Position numbers and translations under genes: made by a program | Shown: positions 37,899-46,962 of the stretch, piece by piece | How positions within the stretch are numbered: position 1 is the stretch's first letter | Layout: each line of letters opens with the position of its first letter | The notes under the pieces: model-generated | What the model saw: only the letters and a program-made list of their open reading frames with translations | What the model was told of the DNA's origin: nothing | The model's database searches: none | Source of the DNA: JARRQJ01 sp963810615 | Lineage (GTDB): Bacteria > Pseudomonadota > Gammaproteobacteria > DRLM01 | Assembly (NCBI GenBank): GCA_963810615.1 | Contig: CAWEOA010000002.1 | Coordinates: forward strand, 248,001 to 312,000 | Reading direction: 5' to 3' | Length of the DNA: 64,000 nt

Positions 37899-39914
37899 AT
37901 GCTCGCACGGGCTGACAACAAAGCGAACAATCAGGATCGCTTTAAGGAACAAATGCGCGCCTATGACCGCTGGAAGGTGGATATTGCGCACGCAGTCAAT
38001 GAATATAGGCAGTGGCTGGAAGACCATCGAATGGGGACCCCGGAGGTTGAACTACGCCTCCACGAAACCCTCGAAAGCCTGAGGAGCGACCAACTGGTCA
38101 TCGCATTTGTCGCGGAATTCTCCCGCGGTAAAACCGAATTGATCAATGCCATCTTCTTCTCGGACTATCAACGCCGGCTGCTGCCCTCTGATGCAGGGCG
38201 CACCACCATGTGCCCAACCGAACTTTTTTATGATCAGAAAAACGACGAAGCGTATATCCGTTTATTACCCATCGAAACCCGCATGGAAGATCTCAGCATC
38301 ACCGAGCTGAAAAATAATCCGGAACGATGGACTGCTATCCCTTTGGACATCAATTCGCCGGATCAAATGGCCGAAGCCTTGCGCGAAGTCGTCAAGGTCA
38401 AGCGGGTAACCATTGATTCCGCCAAACTGCTTGGTTTATATGGCGATGAAATGCAAAACCATCACAAGGACGATGAGGAACCGCCTACCCACATAGATAT
38501 TCCGATGTGGCGTCACGCATTGATCAGCTTCCCGCATCCCTTACTGCAGCAAGGGCTCGTTATCCTTGATACCCCGGGCCTCAACGCCCTCGGCAGCGAG
38601 CCGGAGCTCACCTTGAGCATGCTGCCCAACGCTCATGCCGTGCTGTTCATCTTGGCGGCCGATACCGGCGTTACCCGCAGCGATATGGATATGTGGCAAT
38701 TTCACATCAAGACCTACCGTAAAAACGGGCATAAAGGATTGGTTGCGGCACTGAACAAAATCGATACCCTTTGGGATGAAATGAAGACTCCTGAGGACGT
38801 AGAGAAATCGGTACGCAATCAATGCACGGAAACCGCCAAGCAACTAGGCATTGAGCCTAGCAGCGTATTCCCCGTATCCGCCCAAAAGGCCCTGGTCGGG
38901 AAAATCCGCAAAGATCAAACCTTATTGGCGCGCAGCCGGATTCTCGACTTGGAGGACTATCTAGCCGATAAGATCCTCCCGGCCAAGCAGATCATAGTGC
39001 GCGACACTGTAGTCGCCATCATTGACCACCTATTGAATGCCACCCGGCAAATGGTAGCGCAACGATTTGACGGTGCCCATAAGCAATTGGATGATCTGCG
39101 CTCCTTGAGCGGCCGCAATTCGGACGTCATCACCAATCTTATGCGTAAAACCCGGGAGCGTCAGGCTACATACAACAAAAATATGGAAAGTTTCCAAGCC
39201 AGCCGCCGCATCCTTACGCAGCAGTCGAAATCTATGATTGATACTATAAGCATGCGCGCAGTCGATGATCTAGTGGCAAAGACACGCAAGGATATGGAAG
39301 GCAGTTGGACGACTGCGGGCATGAAAAAGGGCATGAAGACCTTCTTCGATGGAGCTCGCGATGCCATGCAGCATGTCTCAGCTCAATCCGAACAAACCCA
39401 TAATGCCGTACAAGCAATCTACCGGAAATTCAACGAAGAACTTGGACTGCCCGTAGGGGATTCCAAACCCTTCTCACTGCAAAAATTCCGCATGGAACTG
39501 GAACGCCTGTACGAGGAAGCGGAGACCTTCCGCAACAGTCCCATCACCACCATGACAGAGCAACACTTCGTGGTGAAAAAGTTCTTCATCTCCTTGGTGA
39601 GTCATGTCCGCCATTTATTCTCCAAAGCCAATAAGGAAGCCGACGCATGGTTTAAAGGAATATTGATCCCTTTGGTTAAGCAGGTGAGTGAAAACAAACA
39701 ATTGCTCGATCAACACCTCGAAACCCTATGCAAAATCAACGAATCCCGGGACTCCCTGGACACCAAAATTCGTGAATTGGAGAAACGCTGCGGATTATTG
39801 GAGCGGGAAGAAGAGACCTTGCGCAATATCCACGAACGCCTGCACACGCCTATCCCAGCGGAGGCATCGGCCTCCCCGGATGGGACTACTGTAATGTCCC
39901 GTGCCGCCAGCTGA
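37899..39914 (+). CDS. Bacterial dynamin-like GTPase
   Basis: A 671-residue protein with a large GTPase domain. G1 is AEFSRGKTE (72-80), a threonine-rich switch RTTMCPTE fits G2, G3 is DTPG (224-227) and G4 is NKID (286-289). The rest is long helices (about 360-650), as in dynamin-family stalks. I see no transmembrane segment; basic, hydrophobic stretches such as VVKKFFISLVSHVRHLFSK may contact membranes. The ATG at 37899 was chosen for its ribosome-binding site; a TTG at 37884 is also in frame. It is a single gene convergent with xth. Its function is unknown; membrane remodelling or stress protection is inferred from the family. Confidence 0.85.
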   Translation: MLARADNKANNQDRFKEQMRAYDRWKVDIAHAVNEYRQWLEDHRMGTPEVELRLHETLESLRSDQLVIAFVAEFSRGKTELINAIFFSDYQRRLLPSDAGRTTMCPTELFYDQKNDEAYIRLLPIETRMEDLSITELKNNPERWTAIPLDINSPDQMAEALREVVKVKRVTIDSAKLLGLYGDEMQNHHKDDEEPPTHIDIPMWRHALISFPHPLLQQGLVILDTPGLNALGSEPELTLSMLPNAHAVLFILAADTGVTRSDMDMWQFHIKTYRKNGHKGLVAALNKIDTLWDEMKTPEDVEKSVRNQCTETAKQLGIEPSSVFPVSAQKALVGKIRKDQTLLARSRILDLEDYLADKILPAKQIIVRDTVVAIIDHLLNATRQMVAQRFDGAHKQLDDLRSLSGRNSDVITNLMRKTRERQATYNKNMESFQASRRILTQQSKSMIDTISMRAVDDLVAKTRKDMEGSWTTAGMKKGMKTFFDGARDAMQHVSAQSEQTHNAVQAIYRKFNEELGLPVGDSKPFSLQKFRMELERLYEEAETFRNSPITTMTEQHFVVKKFFISLVSHVRHLFSKANKEADAWFKGILIPLVKQVSENKQLLDQHLETLCKINESRDSLDTKIRELEKRCGLLEREEETLRNIHERLHTPIPAEASASPDGTTVMSRAAS

Positions 39915-39941
39915 TCGCACGCCCGGCACAGGCGGAAAGAA

Positions 39942-40715
39942 TCAATACTCGTAGTCGTAAGTCAAGGTCAGCGGCGCATGATCTGAGAACCGTTGATCTT
40001 TGTAAATGGCGGCCGATTTCACCGCCTCTTTCAGGTGGGAACTGACAATTTGGTAATCGATACGCCATCCCACATTCTTCTCCCAAGCGCGGCCGCGATT
40101 TGACCACCAGGTATATTGGTCCGCTTCCGGGTTAATCTCGCGAAAGGCGTCCACCCATCCCACCCTATCCAACACAGTATCCATCCAGGCCCGTTCTTCC
40201 GGGAGAAATCCGGAATTCTTCTGATTACCTCGCCAATTTTTCAAATCGATGGGCTTATGCGCTATATTCCAATCACCGCAGATTATATAGTCACGGCGGT
40301 CATTATGAAGCTTCTTCAATATCGGCAAGAAACGCTCCATAAAATCGAACTTAGCGGCCTGACGTTCAGGACTGCTGGAGCCTGAAGGCAGATACAGGGA
40401 GATCACACTGAGGGTGCCGAAATCCACCTGCAGGAAACGCCCTTCCAGATCAAAGTCCGGCCAGCCTAAACCGACTTGTACCCGCTCCGGCTCTTTCTTG
40501 GAATAAATGGCGACGCCGCTGTAACCCTTTTTCTCCGCATCGTGAAAAAAGCCGTAATAACCTCGAGGCTTTTGCACCTCAGGTGATAATTGATGCTCCT
40601 GGGCCTTGGTCTCTTGCAGGCACACCACATCAGGGCGCTGTTTGAGCATCCATTCGATAAATCCTTTACTGGTAGCAGAACGAATGCCGTTGGCATTCAA
40701 GGTCATAATCTTCAT
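39942..40715 (-). CDS. xthA: Exodeoxyribonuclease III (AP endonuclease)
   Basis: A Mg-dependent endonuclease/exonuclease/phosphatase-fold enzyme that cleaves at abasic sites and removes 3' blocks in base-excision repair. The 257-residue protein has MKIMTLNANGIRSA, LQETKAQ (metal-binding Glu), GDWNIAH and the C-terminal SDHAPL with the catalytic Asp-His. Length is typical (about 255-268). It is divergent from pyrE, an arrangement also seen in Pseudomonas. Confidence 0.94.
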   Translation of the reverse strand: MKIMTLNANGIRSATSKGFIEWMLKQRPDVVCLQETKAQEHQLSPEVQKPRGYYGFFHDAEKKGYSGVAIYSKKEPERVQVGLGWPDFDLEGRFLQVDFGTLSVISLYLPSGSSSPERQAAKFDFMERFLPILKKLHNDRRDYIICGDWNIAHKPIDLKNWRGNQKNSGFLPEERAWMDTVLDRVGWVDAFREINPEADQYTWWSNRGRAWEKNVGWRIDYQIVSSHLKEAVKSAAIYKDQRFSDHAPLTLTYDYEY

Positions 40716-40808
40716 GGTATGCGGTCATGGATAAAATCAAACCTGAGTTTATCAAAACTAAATGCATTTGGCGTTTTCACTAAGATATGAAACCGCTACA
40801 ATATCGAC

Positions 40809-41450
40809 ATGCATGAATACCAACGGGAGTTCATTGAGTTCGCGATCCGCAACCAAGTCTTGCGTTTTGGGGAGTTCACTCTCAAATCAGGACGCATCAG
40901 TCCTTATTTTTTCAATAGCGGCTTATTCAATAGCGGCGCCAGCATCGCCCGCCTGGGGCGCTACTATGCCGAGACCGTTATGCGTTCCAATCTGGATTTC
41001 GACATCCTGTTCGGACCAGCTTACAAGGGAATACCTTTGGCGGTAGGCACCGCTGTAGCCATCGCCGAGTATCACGACCGCGACATCCCCTATGCCTTCA
41101 ACCGCAAAGAGGCCAAAGATCATGGAGAGGGCGGCATTGTTGTAGGGGCGGCGCTTCAGGGCAAAATATTAATCATCGACGACGTCATCTCGGCAGGCAC
41201 TTCGGTCTCTGAATCGATTCAATTGATTCGCGCTGTCGGCGCTGTGCCGGCGGGCGTGGTAGTCGCCCTGGACCGTCAAGAACGCAGCCACGGTTCCCTC
41301 TCGGCCATTCAAGAAGTTCAACAGCGCCATGGTATTCCGGTGCTGAGCATCATCAACCTTGATCAGATTGTAAATTGCATTACTGGGATGAACGATATGG
41401 ACGACGCCCTGCTGCGCATTCAAAGCTACCGTGGGCAGTATGGGGTTTAA
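40809..41450 (+). CDS. pyrE: Orotate phosphoribosyltransferase
   Basis: Joins orotate to PRPP to form OMP in pyrimidine synthesis. The 213-residue protein matches E. coli PyrE in length. The PRPP-binding motif VLIIDDVISAGTSVSES is at about 118-134. FGEFTLKSGRISPYFFNSG near the N-terminus and YAFNRKEAKDHGEGG complete the active site. It is convergent with the TSUP gene, which ends ten bases away. Confidence 0.97.
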   Translation: MHEYQREFIEFAIRNQVLRFGEFTLKSGRISPYFFNSGLFNSGASIARLGRYYAETVMRSNLDFDILFGPAYKGIPLAVGTAVAIAEYHDRDIPYAFNRKEAKDHGEGGIVVGAALQGKILIIDDVISAGTSVSESIQLIRAVGAVPAGVVVALDRQERSHGSLSAIQEVQQRHGIPVLSIINLDQIVNCITGMNDMDDALLRIQSYRGQYGV

Positions 41451-41459
41451 AGGGAGATC

Positions 41460-42227
41460 TTAGTGCATGATCAAGCTCATACCTACCAAGACAGTAATCA
41501 CCTCGTAGGCTCTCTTGATCCAGCGGTTACCTTTAACAATGGCCAGATGCGCCCCAATATAGCCACCCAGCACTGAACCCAACAGCAATGCCGGCAACCA
41601 ACTCCAGCGAATATTACCCAGATAACCCAAGGTCAAGGCCCCAGTGCCATTCCAGAAAACCCCGACCAGCACCAGGGTGTAGGCGACCGCGCGCCGATAA
41701 TCCAAACCAAACCACTGTATCAACCATATGGTTACAAACAATCCTGTGCCGGACGTAAGTGATCCGTTCAAAACGCCTATTATGAACATGCCACCGCCGC
41801 CCACCAGAAAACCCATACGGTTGCGATGGCGGGGTAAGTGCACCAGCCCTAAGGCGGGGCGCCGCCAGGAAAAGATTCCCAGGCTGATCGTCAGTACCCC
41901 AAGGGCCATGCGGGCCACTAGATCGGGGACATGCAAGATGAGGCTCGCCCCTAGCACCACGCCCGGAATGCCGGAGACCAGGATAAACAGGGCAAACGGC
42001 AGTTCCAAGGCGCGCTCTCTTAAGTGTCTGGCGCTAGCGCCGATACCTAATGCGACGCTAGCCGCTTTATGGGTCGCCAAGGCGATACTGAACGGTAGTC
42101 CCAGGAAGATCAAGGCTGGAAGCTGAATCAAACCCGCCCCACCCCCGGCGAAGGCTGAAAACAGATTCGCTACCAGGGAAATGAGGAAGAGGATGAGTTG
42201 ATTGGTCGACTCCAAGGTCAGGCGCAC
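41460..42227 (-). CDS. TSUP-family (TauE/SafE) anion exporter
   Basis: A 255-residue membrane protein with about seven or eight hydrophobic segments and an internal duplication. It includes the family's NLFSAFAGGGAGLIQLPALI near the N-terminus and a related GVLNGSLTSGTGLFVTIW in the second half. TauE/SafE members export sulfite, sulfoacetate or related anions. A link to sulfur oxidation through sqr is plausible, but the substrate is not shown by sequence. Confidence 0.82.
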   Translation of the reverse strand: MRLTLESTNQLILFLISLVANLFSAFAGGGAGLIQLPALIFLGLPFSIALATHKAASVALGIGASARHLRERALELPFALFILVSGIPGVVLGASLILHVPDLVARMALGVLTISLGIFSWRRPALGLVHLPRHRNRMGFLVGGGGMFIIGVLNGSLTSGTGLFVTIWLIQWFGLDYRRAVAYTLVLVGVFWNGTGALTLGYLGNIRWSWLPALLLGSVLGGYIGAHLAIVKGNRWIKRAYEVITVLVGMSLIMH

Positions 42228-42307
42228 CTAATATAATATCAAGATGGGGTATAAGCTCTTACCTGCGGCAAACGGCGCAACGCATTATCATAGGAGTTTC
42301 GGTCACT

Positions 42308-42928
42308 GTGAATAGTCGTTTCTTCATCCTGCCAATTCTGATTTGGACCTACGCGACCTTATCATGCCTATCCTTCCCGGCACATGCCAACACCTTTCGC
42401 TGGATAGATGATAAAGGACAAGTCCATTATGGCGATCACATTCCTCCCGGCATAGAGGATCGAGCATACTCCGTGATCAACAAGGAAGGCGTCACCATCG
42501 ATAGCGTGGAAAAAGCAAAGACTAAGGAGCAACTCGCCGAAGAGCAACGTCTAAAAGAACAACGGGCGGAACAGCGAAATTATGACCACATCCTTCTCGA
42601 CACTTACGGTAAGGTAAGCGACTTGGAGGACACCCGTGACCGCTTCATCGCTTCGATCGAAGGGCTGATTAAAGTCTCGCAACACAAATTGACGAACCTC
42701 GACAACGAGCTTGATAAGCTCAATAAAACCGCCGCCAATTTAGAAAGAGACGGCAAGGCGATGTCCGATGTATTGCGCAAGGACATCACCAGACTCCAAA
42801 ATCAAATCAATCAAGAGAATGATTTCATTCGCGCACAACGCAAGCAACAAAATGATATAAGAGCGAAATTCGCCGCCGACATCAAACGATTCCAAGAACT
42901 GAAGAAGCCGCAACAAACCACAAAATGA
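42308..42928 (+). CDS. Secreted DUF4124 coiled-coil protein
   Basis: A 206-residue protein with a signal peptide (about 1-28, cleavage after PAHA). A DUF4124 motif NTFRWIDDKGQVHYGDHIPP follows directly. The rest (about 65-206) is charged coiled coil, so a periplasmic helical protein is expected. The start is GTG at 42308, with AGGAG about 11 bases upstream. The function is unknown; DUF4124 proteins are common in gammaproteobacteria. It is convergent with argB. Confidence 0.82.
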   Translation: MNSRFFILPILIWTYATLSCLSFPAHANTFRWIDDKGQVHYGDHIPPGIEDRAYSVINKEGVTIDSVEKAKTKEQLAEEQRLKEQRAEQRNYDHILLDTYGKVSDLEDTRDRFIASIEGLIKVSQHKLTNLDNELDKLNKTAANLERDGKAMSDVLRKDITRLQNQINQENDFIRAQRKQQNDIRAKFAADIKRFQELKKPQQTTK

Positions 42929-42941
42929 TCGCGGAACGACT

Positions 42942-43835
42942 CTAACCGTGAATCAGGGTGCCCACCCCTTCATCGGTGAATAACTCCAGCAGCACTGCGT
43001 GCTCTACCCTACCGTCGACAATGTGTGCGGCCTTTACGCCAGCTTGTACCGCGTCCAGAGCGCAACGAATTTTAGGCAACATACCGCCGTAAATAGTCCC
43101 GTCGGCGATCAATGCATCCACTTGCCGCGCCGTGAGACCGGACAATACCTTATCGTTTTTATCTAAAACGCCTGCCGCATTAGTCAGCAGCATCAATTTT
43201 TCCGCCCGCAGCACCTCCGCCATTTTTCCGGCGACCAAATCGGCGTTAATGTTGTAAGAACTGCCTTCAGCGCCCACTCCGATAGGTGCGATCACCGGGA
43301 TAAAGTTGCCGCGCACCAGCATATCGACCACGCCGGGATCTATGCTGGCCACTTCCCCCACATGACCGATATCGATGATCTCAGGCGCCTTAAGTTCCGC
43401 TGCGTTGCGCTTGAGAGTAAGCTTACGCGCGCGAATCAGATCACCATCCTTACCGGTAAGACCTACTGCTCTCCCGCCGTGCCGGTTGATGAGGTTGACG
43501 ATCTCCTTGTTCACCAGACCACCGAGCACCATCTCAACCACATCCATGGTCTCGCTGTCTGTTACCCGCATGCCCTCCACAAATTCGGATTGCTTGCCGA
43601 TCTTGGCCAGCAGTTGACCGATCTGTGGTCCACCACCATGCACGATCACGGGATTAATGCCCACTAATTTCATCAATACGACGTCCCGGGCGAAACCACT
43701 CTTTAAAGTTTCGTCGACCATGGCATTACCGCCATATTTAATAACGACGGTCTTACCGGTAAACCGCTGAATATACGGTAAGGCCTCGGTCAAAACCCGG
43801 GCGACATTCATAGCGGAACTGGCGGTGAGTGTCAT
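42942..43835 (-). CDS. argB: Acetylglutamate kinase
   Basis: Phosphorylates N-acetylglutamate in the second step of arginine synthesis. The 297-residue protein has the amino-acid-kinase motifs VIKYGGNAM, VHGGGPQIG and GLTGKDGDLI, plus NINADLVAGKMAEVL for ATP binding. The extra N-terminal helix (MTLTASSAMNVARVLTEALP) resembles that of arginine-sensitive hexameric enzymes, so feedback inhibition is likely. It lies after algC, as in Pseudomonas. Confidence 0.97.
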   Translation of the reverse strand: MTLTASSAMNVARVLTEALPYIQRFTGKTVVIKYGGNAMVDETLKSGFARDVVLMKLVGINPVIVHGGGPQIGQLLAKIGKQSEFVEGMRVTDSETMDVVEMVLGGLVNKEIVNLINRHGGRAVGLTGKDGDLIRARKLTLKRNAAELKAPEIIDIGHVGEVASIDPGVVDMLVRGNFIPVIAPIGVGAEGSSYNINADLVAGKMAEVLRAEKLMLLTNAAGVLDKNDKVLSGLTARQVDALIADGTIYGGMLPKIRCALDAVQAGVKAAHIVDGRVEHAVLLELFTDEGVGTLIHG

Positions 43836-43870
43836 AACTTATACCCTTTACTTGCTGGCGTCAGATCCAT

Positions 43871-46414
43871 CTAAAACGGCAACTTCACTTTCGGGTCCAC
43901 CTTGCGCATCAGCAGGCGGAACTCATCTTTAATGCGCTTGAGAGCGACATCTGTATTGGCTTCAAATCGCAATATCAGGGATGGCGTAGTATTGGAAGCT
44001 CGCACCAAACCCCAACCGTCCTCGAAATCGGCACGCAAACCGTCAATGGTCGTCAACACCGCCCCTTTAAAATCAGCCGTTTCGAGCAAGCGCGCCATAA
44101 AGACCGTCTGTTGACCTTCGACCAGATCTACTCGCAATTCCGGCGTGCTTACCGCATCGGGTAAAGACTGAAACACCGCGGCGACGGTTCGCTGCTCCGC
44201 TGCGAGAATCTCCAACAGACGCGCGGCCGTATACATCCCATCATCGAAACCAAACCAACGCTCTTTAAAGAAGATATGACCGCTCATTTCCCCGGCCAGC
44301 AAAGCCCCAGTCTCCCTCATCTTACGCTTGATCAGGGAATGGCCGGTCTTCCACATTAACGGTTCACCACCATGCTTAGTGATAAACTGACCAAGATGAC
44401 GACTACACTTGACGTCAAAGATGATGGTCGCACCGGGATTCCGATCCAACACATCCTTTGCATACAGCATCATCTGACGGTCCGGCCAAATCACCTTGCC
44501 GTCACCATCCACCAAAGCAAGTCGATCACCGTCGCCATCGAAGGCCAAACCGAGATCGGCCTTATTTTTGGATACTGCGACGATTAAGTCTTTTAAATTT
44601 TCCAGTTGACTGGGGTCGGGATGATGATTCGGGAAGTTGCCATCCACCTCACAATACAGCTCAATCACTTCGCACCCCAAGGCGCGCAACAATAGCGGCG
44701 CCACGGCACCTGCGACGCCGTTGCCGCAATCGATGACAACCTTAAGCGGCCGTGCGAGTTGCACATCACTCACGATGGTCTCAATGTAATCGGCAATTAC
44801 GTCCTGCCTGCGCGAGCTTCCTGAGCCATTCGTGAAATCGCCCGTTTCGATACGGCGTCGCAGCAGTTGAATATCTCTCTCCGCCAAGGTCTCCGCTTTC
44901 AAGACCATCTTCAACCCATTGTAATCGGGGGGATTGTGGCTGCCGGTCACCATCACTCCAGAGCCGGTATTTAAGTAATGGGTTGCGAAATATACAAGCG
45001 GCGTGGGAACCTGACCGATATCGATGACATCCCGGCCCGCGGCGCACAATCCGCCGCTCAATGCCTCGGAAAACTTTTCACCGGATAAACGTCCATCCCT
45101 CCCGATAATGATGGTTTGCTGACCGCGGGCGAAGGCCTCGCTGCCGATGGCCAGTCCGATGTTATAGACAATCTCTTCCGTAAGCGTCTTGCCGACCACG
45201 CCACGTATGTCATATGCGCGAAATATGGATGCCGGCATCTTCATCACCACTCCCCCTCCCTGCTCGTGTATAACCGCTTGCTGCTTAGAATTCATCGCCA
45301 TTTCATCCGAGGTGACGGAAGACCTATCAACCGCCGCCGACCCGGCCATGCCTCCCGCTTCCCGACGGGATGCCCCGCCACCCATGCTCACCATGGCATC
45401 CAAGATTTCCAGTTTCTTCTGAAAATCGCGAAGCTGAAAGGGATGACCCGGTTTACTGAATTTCCCCGATTTAATATCGCGCACAACCTCCAGAATTTTG
45501 TCGAAATCCGTTTGAAATGCCTTACTTAAGGTACGATGCAGAACGTAGGCCAGCAAGCCCAGTAATAAAAAAACGACCGCGAACACTATCCACAAAGCGG
45601 CGCCCTGCCATGCAAACTTGTTTTGTTCAGCAGTGGCGGGCCAATAGGTCTCTTGCCAGCGCGTGCCTATCACCGGGACCGTGTATCCCGACCCCGATTT
45701 CGCCAAATCCGCTTCACCTCGTTTAGCCAGCACAACGCCTTTATTCTCATCACCCCCGAACTGCCGGATTTCCACAAAACCGGAAGGCGTAGTGACCCTG
45801 TCCAGAGCACGCTGTACGAAATCCCCCCCATAGCTCACCAGCAACTGACCGACTATGGTCCCGTCATCGGCACGTACCGGACGCACGATATCTACATGGG
45901 CCGTCTCCATCCCGAAAAAATGAGCCTCAATGGGCGGCGGCTTCCCGCTTTTTTCTCCAGCCTTTAGCATCTCCAGATCAGCAAATCCCAGCGTCGGGAA
46001 TATCCCGCCCTCCATACTGTCCACCGCACCAGGCGGGATCAAGCGTACTCGCACCAGTGCAGGAAATTTTTTGGCCAGGCGCGTTTCAGTGTCGGCGATT
46101 TGACCGGGATCCTTACTCTCTAACGCATGCACTACCTGCGGATCCAAGGTAATCCATTCCACTTTGGCAATAGACTCCTGGACAAGACCCACCAGGCCGT
46201 ATGCCAGCTCTCCAGCAAGGGTCTTGGCCCGTTCCTGTAAATAGCGATCTACGATTCTGCCGTTTATGTAATATACGACGCAGGCTGCGACCAACAGGAT
46301 GACGCCTGCAGCGGCGACACCCGCCATGGCCAACCGGGCCATACTGAGCATCCGAGGGCGTTGCCCCGAATCTGAAATACCACCCTTAGGGAAACGAACT
46401 CCAAAAAACTTCAT
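43871..46414 (-). CDS. algC: Phosphomannomutase/phosphoglucomutase AlgC with membrane-anchored sensor-like extension
   Basis: Interconverts hexose 1- and 6-phosphates for LPS, exopolysaccharide and rhamnose-sugar synthesis. The 847-residue frame has transmembrane helices at about 28-50 and 268-293 enclosing a roughly 217-residue extracytoplasmic domain. A linker follows, then the mutase (about 393-847) with FRAYDIRG, the catalytic serine in TGSHNPPDYNG (S492), FDGDGDR and GEMSGH. An internal ATG at 45244 (codon 391) has a strong ribosome-binding site and would give a soluble 457-residue enzyme, close to the 463-residue AlgC known from Pseudomonas. The dut-algC-argB order is as in Pseudomonas. 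Confidence 0.92.
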   Translation of the reverse strand: MKFFGVRFPKGGISDSGQRPRMLSMARLAMAGVAAAGVILLVAACVVYYINGRIVDRYLQERAKTLAGELAYGLVGLVQESIAKVEWITLDPQVVHALESKDPGQIADTETRLAKKFPALVRVRLIPPGAVDSMEGGIFPTLGFADLEMLKAGEKSGKPPPIEAHFFGMETAHVDIVRPVRADDGTIVGQLLVSYGGDFVQRALDRVTTPSGFVEIRQFGGDENKGVVLAKRGEADLAKSGSGYTVPVIGTRWQETYWPATAEQNKFAWQGAALWIVFAVVFLLLGLLAYVLHRTLSKAFQTDFDKILEVVRDIKSGKFSKPGHPFQLRDFQKKLEILDAMVSMGGGASRREAGGMAGSAAVDRSSVTSDEMAMNSKQQAVIHEQGGGVVMKMPASIFRAYDIRGVVGKTLTEEIVYNIGLAIGSEAFARGQQTIIIGRDGRLSGEKFSEALSGGLCAAGRDVIDIGQVPTPLVYFATHYLNTGSGVMVTGSHNPPDYNGLKMVLKAETLAERDIQLLRRRIETGDFTNGSGSSRRQDVIADYIETIVSDVQLARPLKVVIDCGNGVAGAVAPLLLRALGCEVIELYCEVDGNFPNHHPDPSQLENLKDLIVAVSKNKADLGLAFDGDGDRLALVDGDGKVIWPDRQMMLYAKDVLDRNPGATIIFDVKCSRHLGQFITKHGGEPLMWKTGHSLIKRKMRETGALLAGEMSGHIFFKERWFGFDDGMYTAARLLEILAAEQRTVAAVFQSLPDAVSTPELRVDLVEGQQTVFMARLLETADFKGAVLTTIDGLRADFEDGWGLVRASNTTPSLILRFEANTDVALKRIKDEFRLLMRKVDPKVKLPF

Positions 46415-46506
46415 GACCTCTCAGGCATCCCCTCTTAACCGTTCAGGATCTCGCGACGCACCGTTTCGATCTGTACTCAATCAAAACGTTTAGAACACCA
46501 ACCGTT

Positions 46507-46962
46507 CTACCGTCGGCCGGAATGACCGAAGCCGCCCTCGCCACGGCGGCTAGTCTGAAATTCGTCGACCAACTCAAAGGCAACCTGGGCGATGGGCACG
46601 AAGACCATTTGCGCGATGCGCTCTCCCACTTCCACCACAAAGGGTGTGGTGCCGCGATTCCAGCACGACACGAAGATTTGCCCTTGGTAATCCGAGTCGA
46701 TCAGACCTACCAAATTACCCAGTACAATACCGTGTTTGTGCCCCAGACCCGAACGCGGCAGCAGCACCGCGGCCAGCGTGGGATCCGCGATATGCACCGC
46801 GATCCCGGTGGGAATCAAGCGAGTCTCGGCCGGCAAAATCTCCAGCGGCTCATTCAAGCAAGCCCTGAGATCCATTCCCGCCGCACCCGCCGTTGCATAA
46901 TGCGGCAATGGGAACTCATTCCCTATCCGCTCATCTAAAATTTTAAGTTGTATGTTGCGCAT
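46507..46962 (-). CDS. dut: dUTP diphosphatase
   Basis: Trimeric enzyme that hydrolyses dUTP to dUMP, limiting uracil in DNA and supplying thymidylate synthesis. The 151-residue protein shows the five family motifs: AGMDLRAC, PRSGLGHKHG, GLIDSDYQG, GERIAQMVF and RGEGGFGHSG. The start overlaps the 3' end of coaBC by 20 bases, so the two are probably translationally coupled. Confidence 0.97.
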   Translation of the reverse strand: MRNIQLKILDERIGNEFPLPHYATAGAAGMDLRACLNEPLEILPAETRLIPTGIAVHIADPTLAAVLLPRSGLGHKHGIVLGNLVGLIDSDYQGQIFVSCWNRGTTPFVVEVGERIAQMVFVPIAQVAFELVDEFQTSRRGEGGFGHSGRR

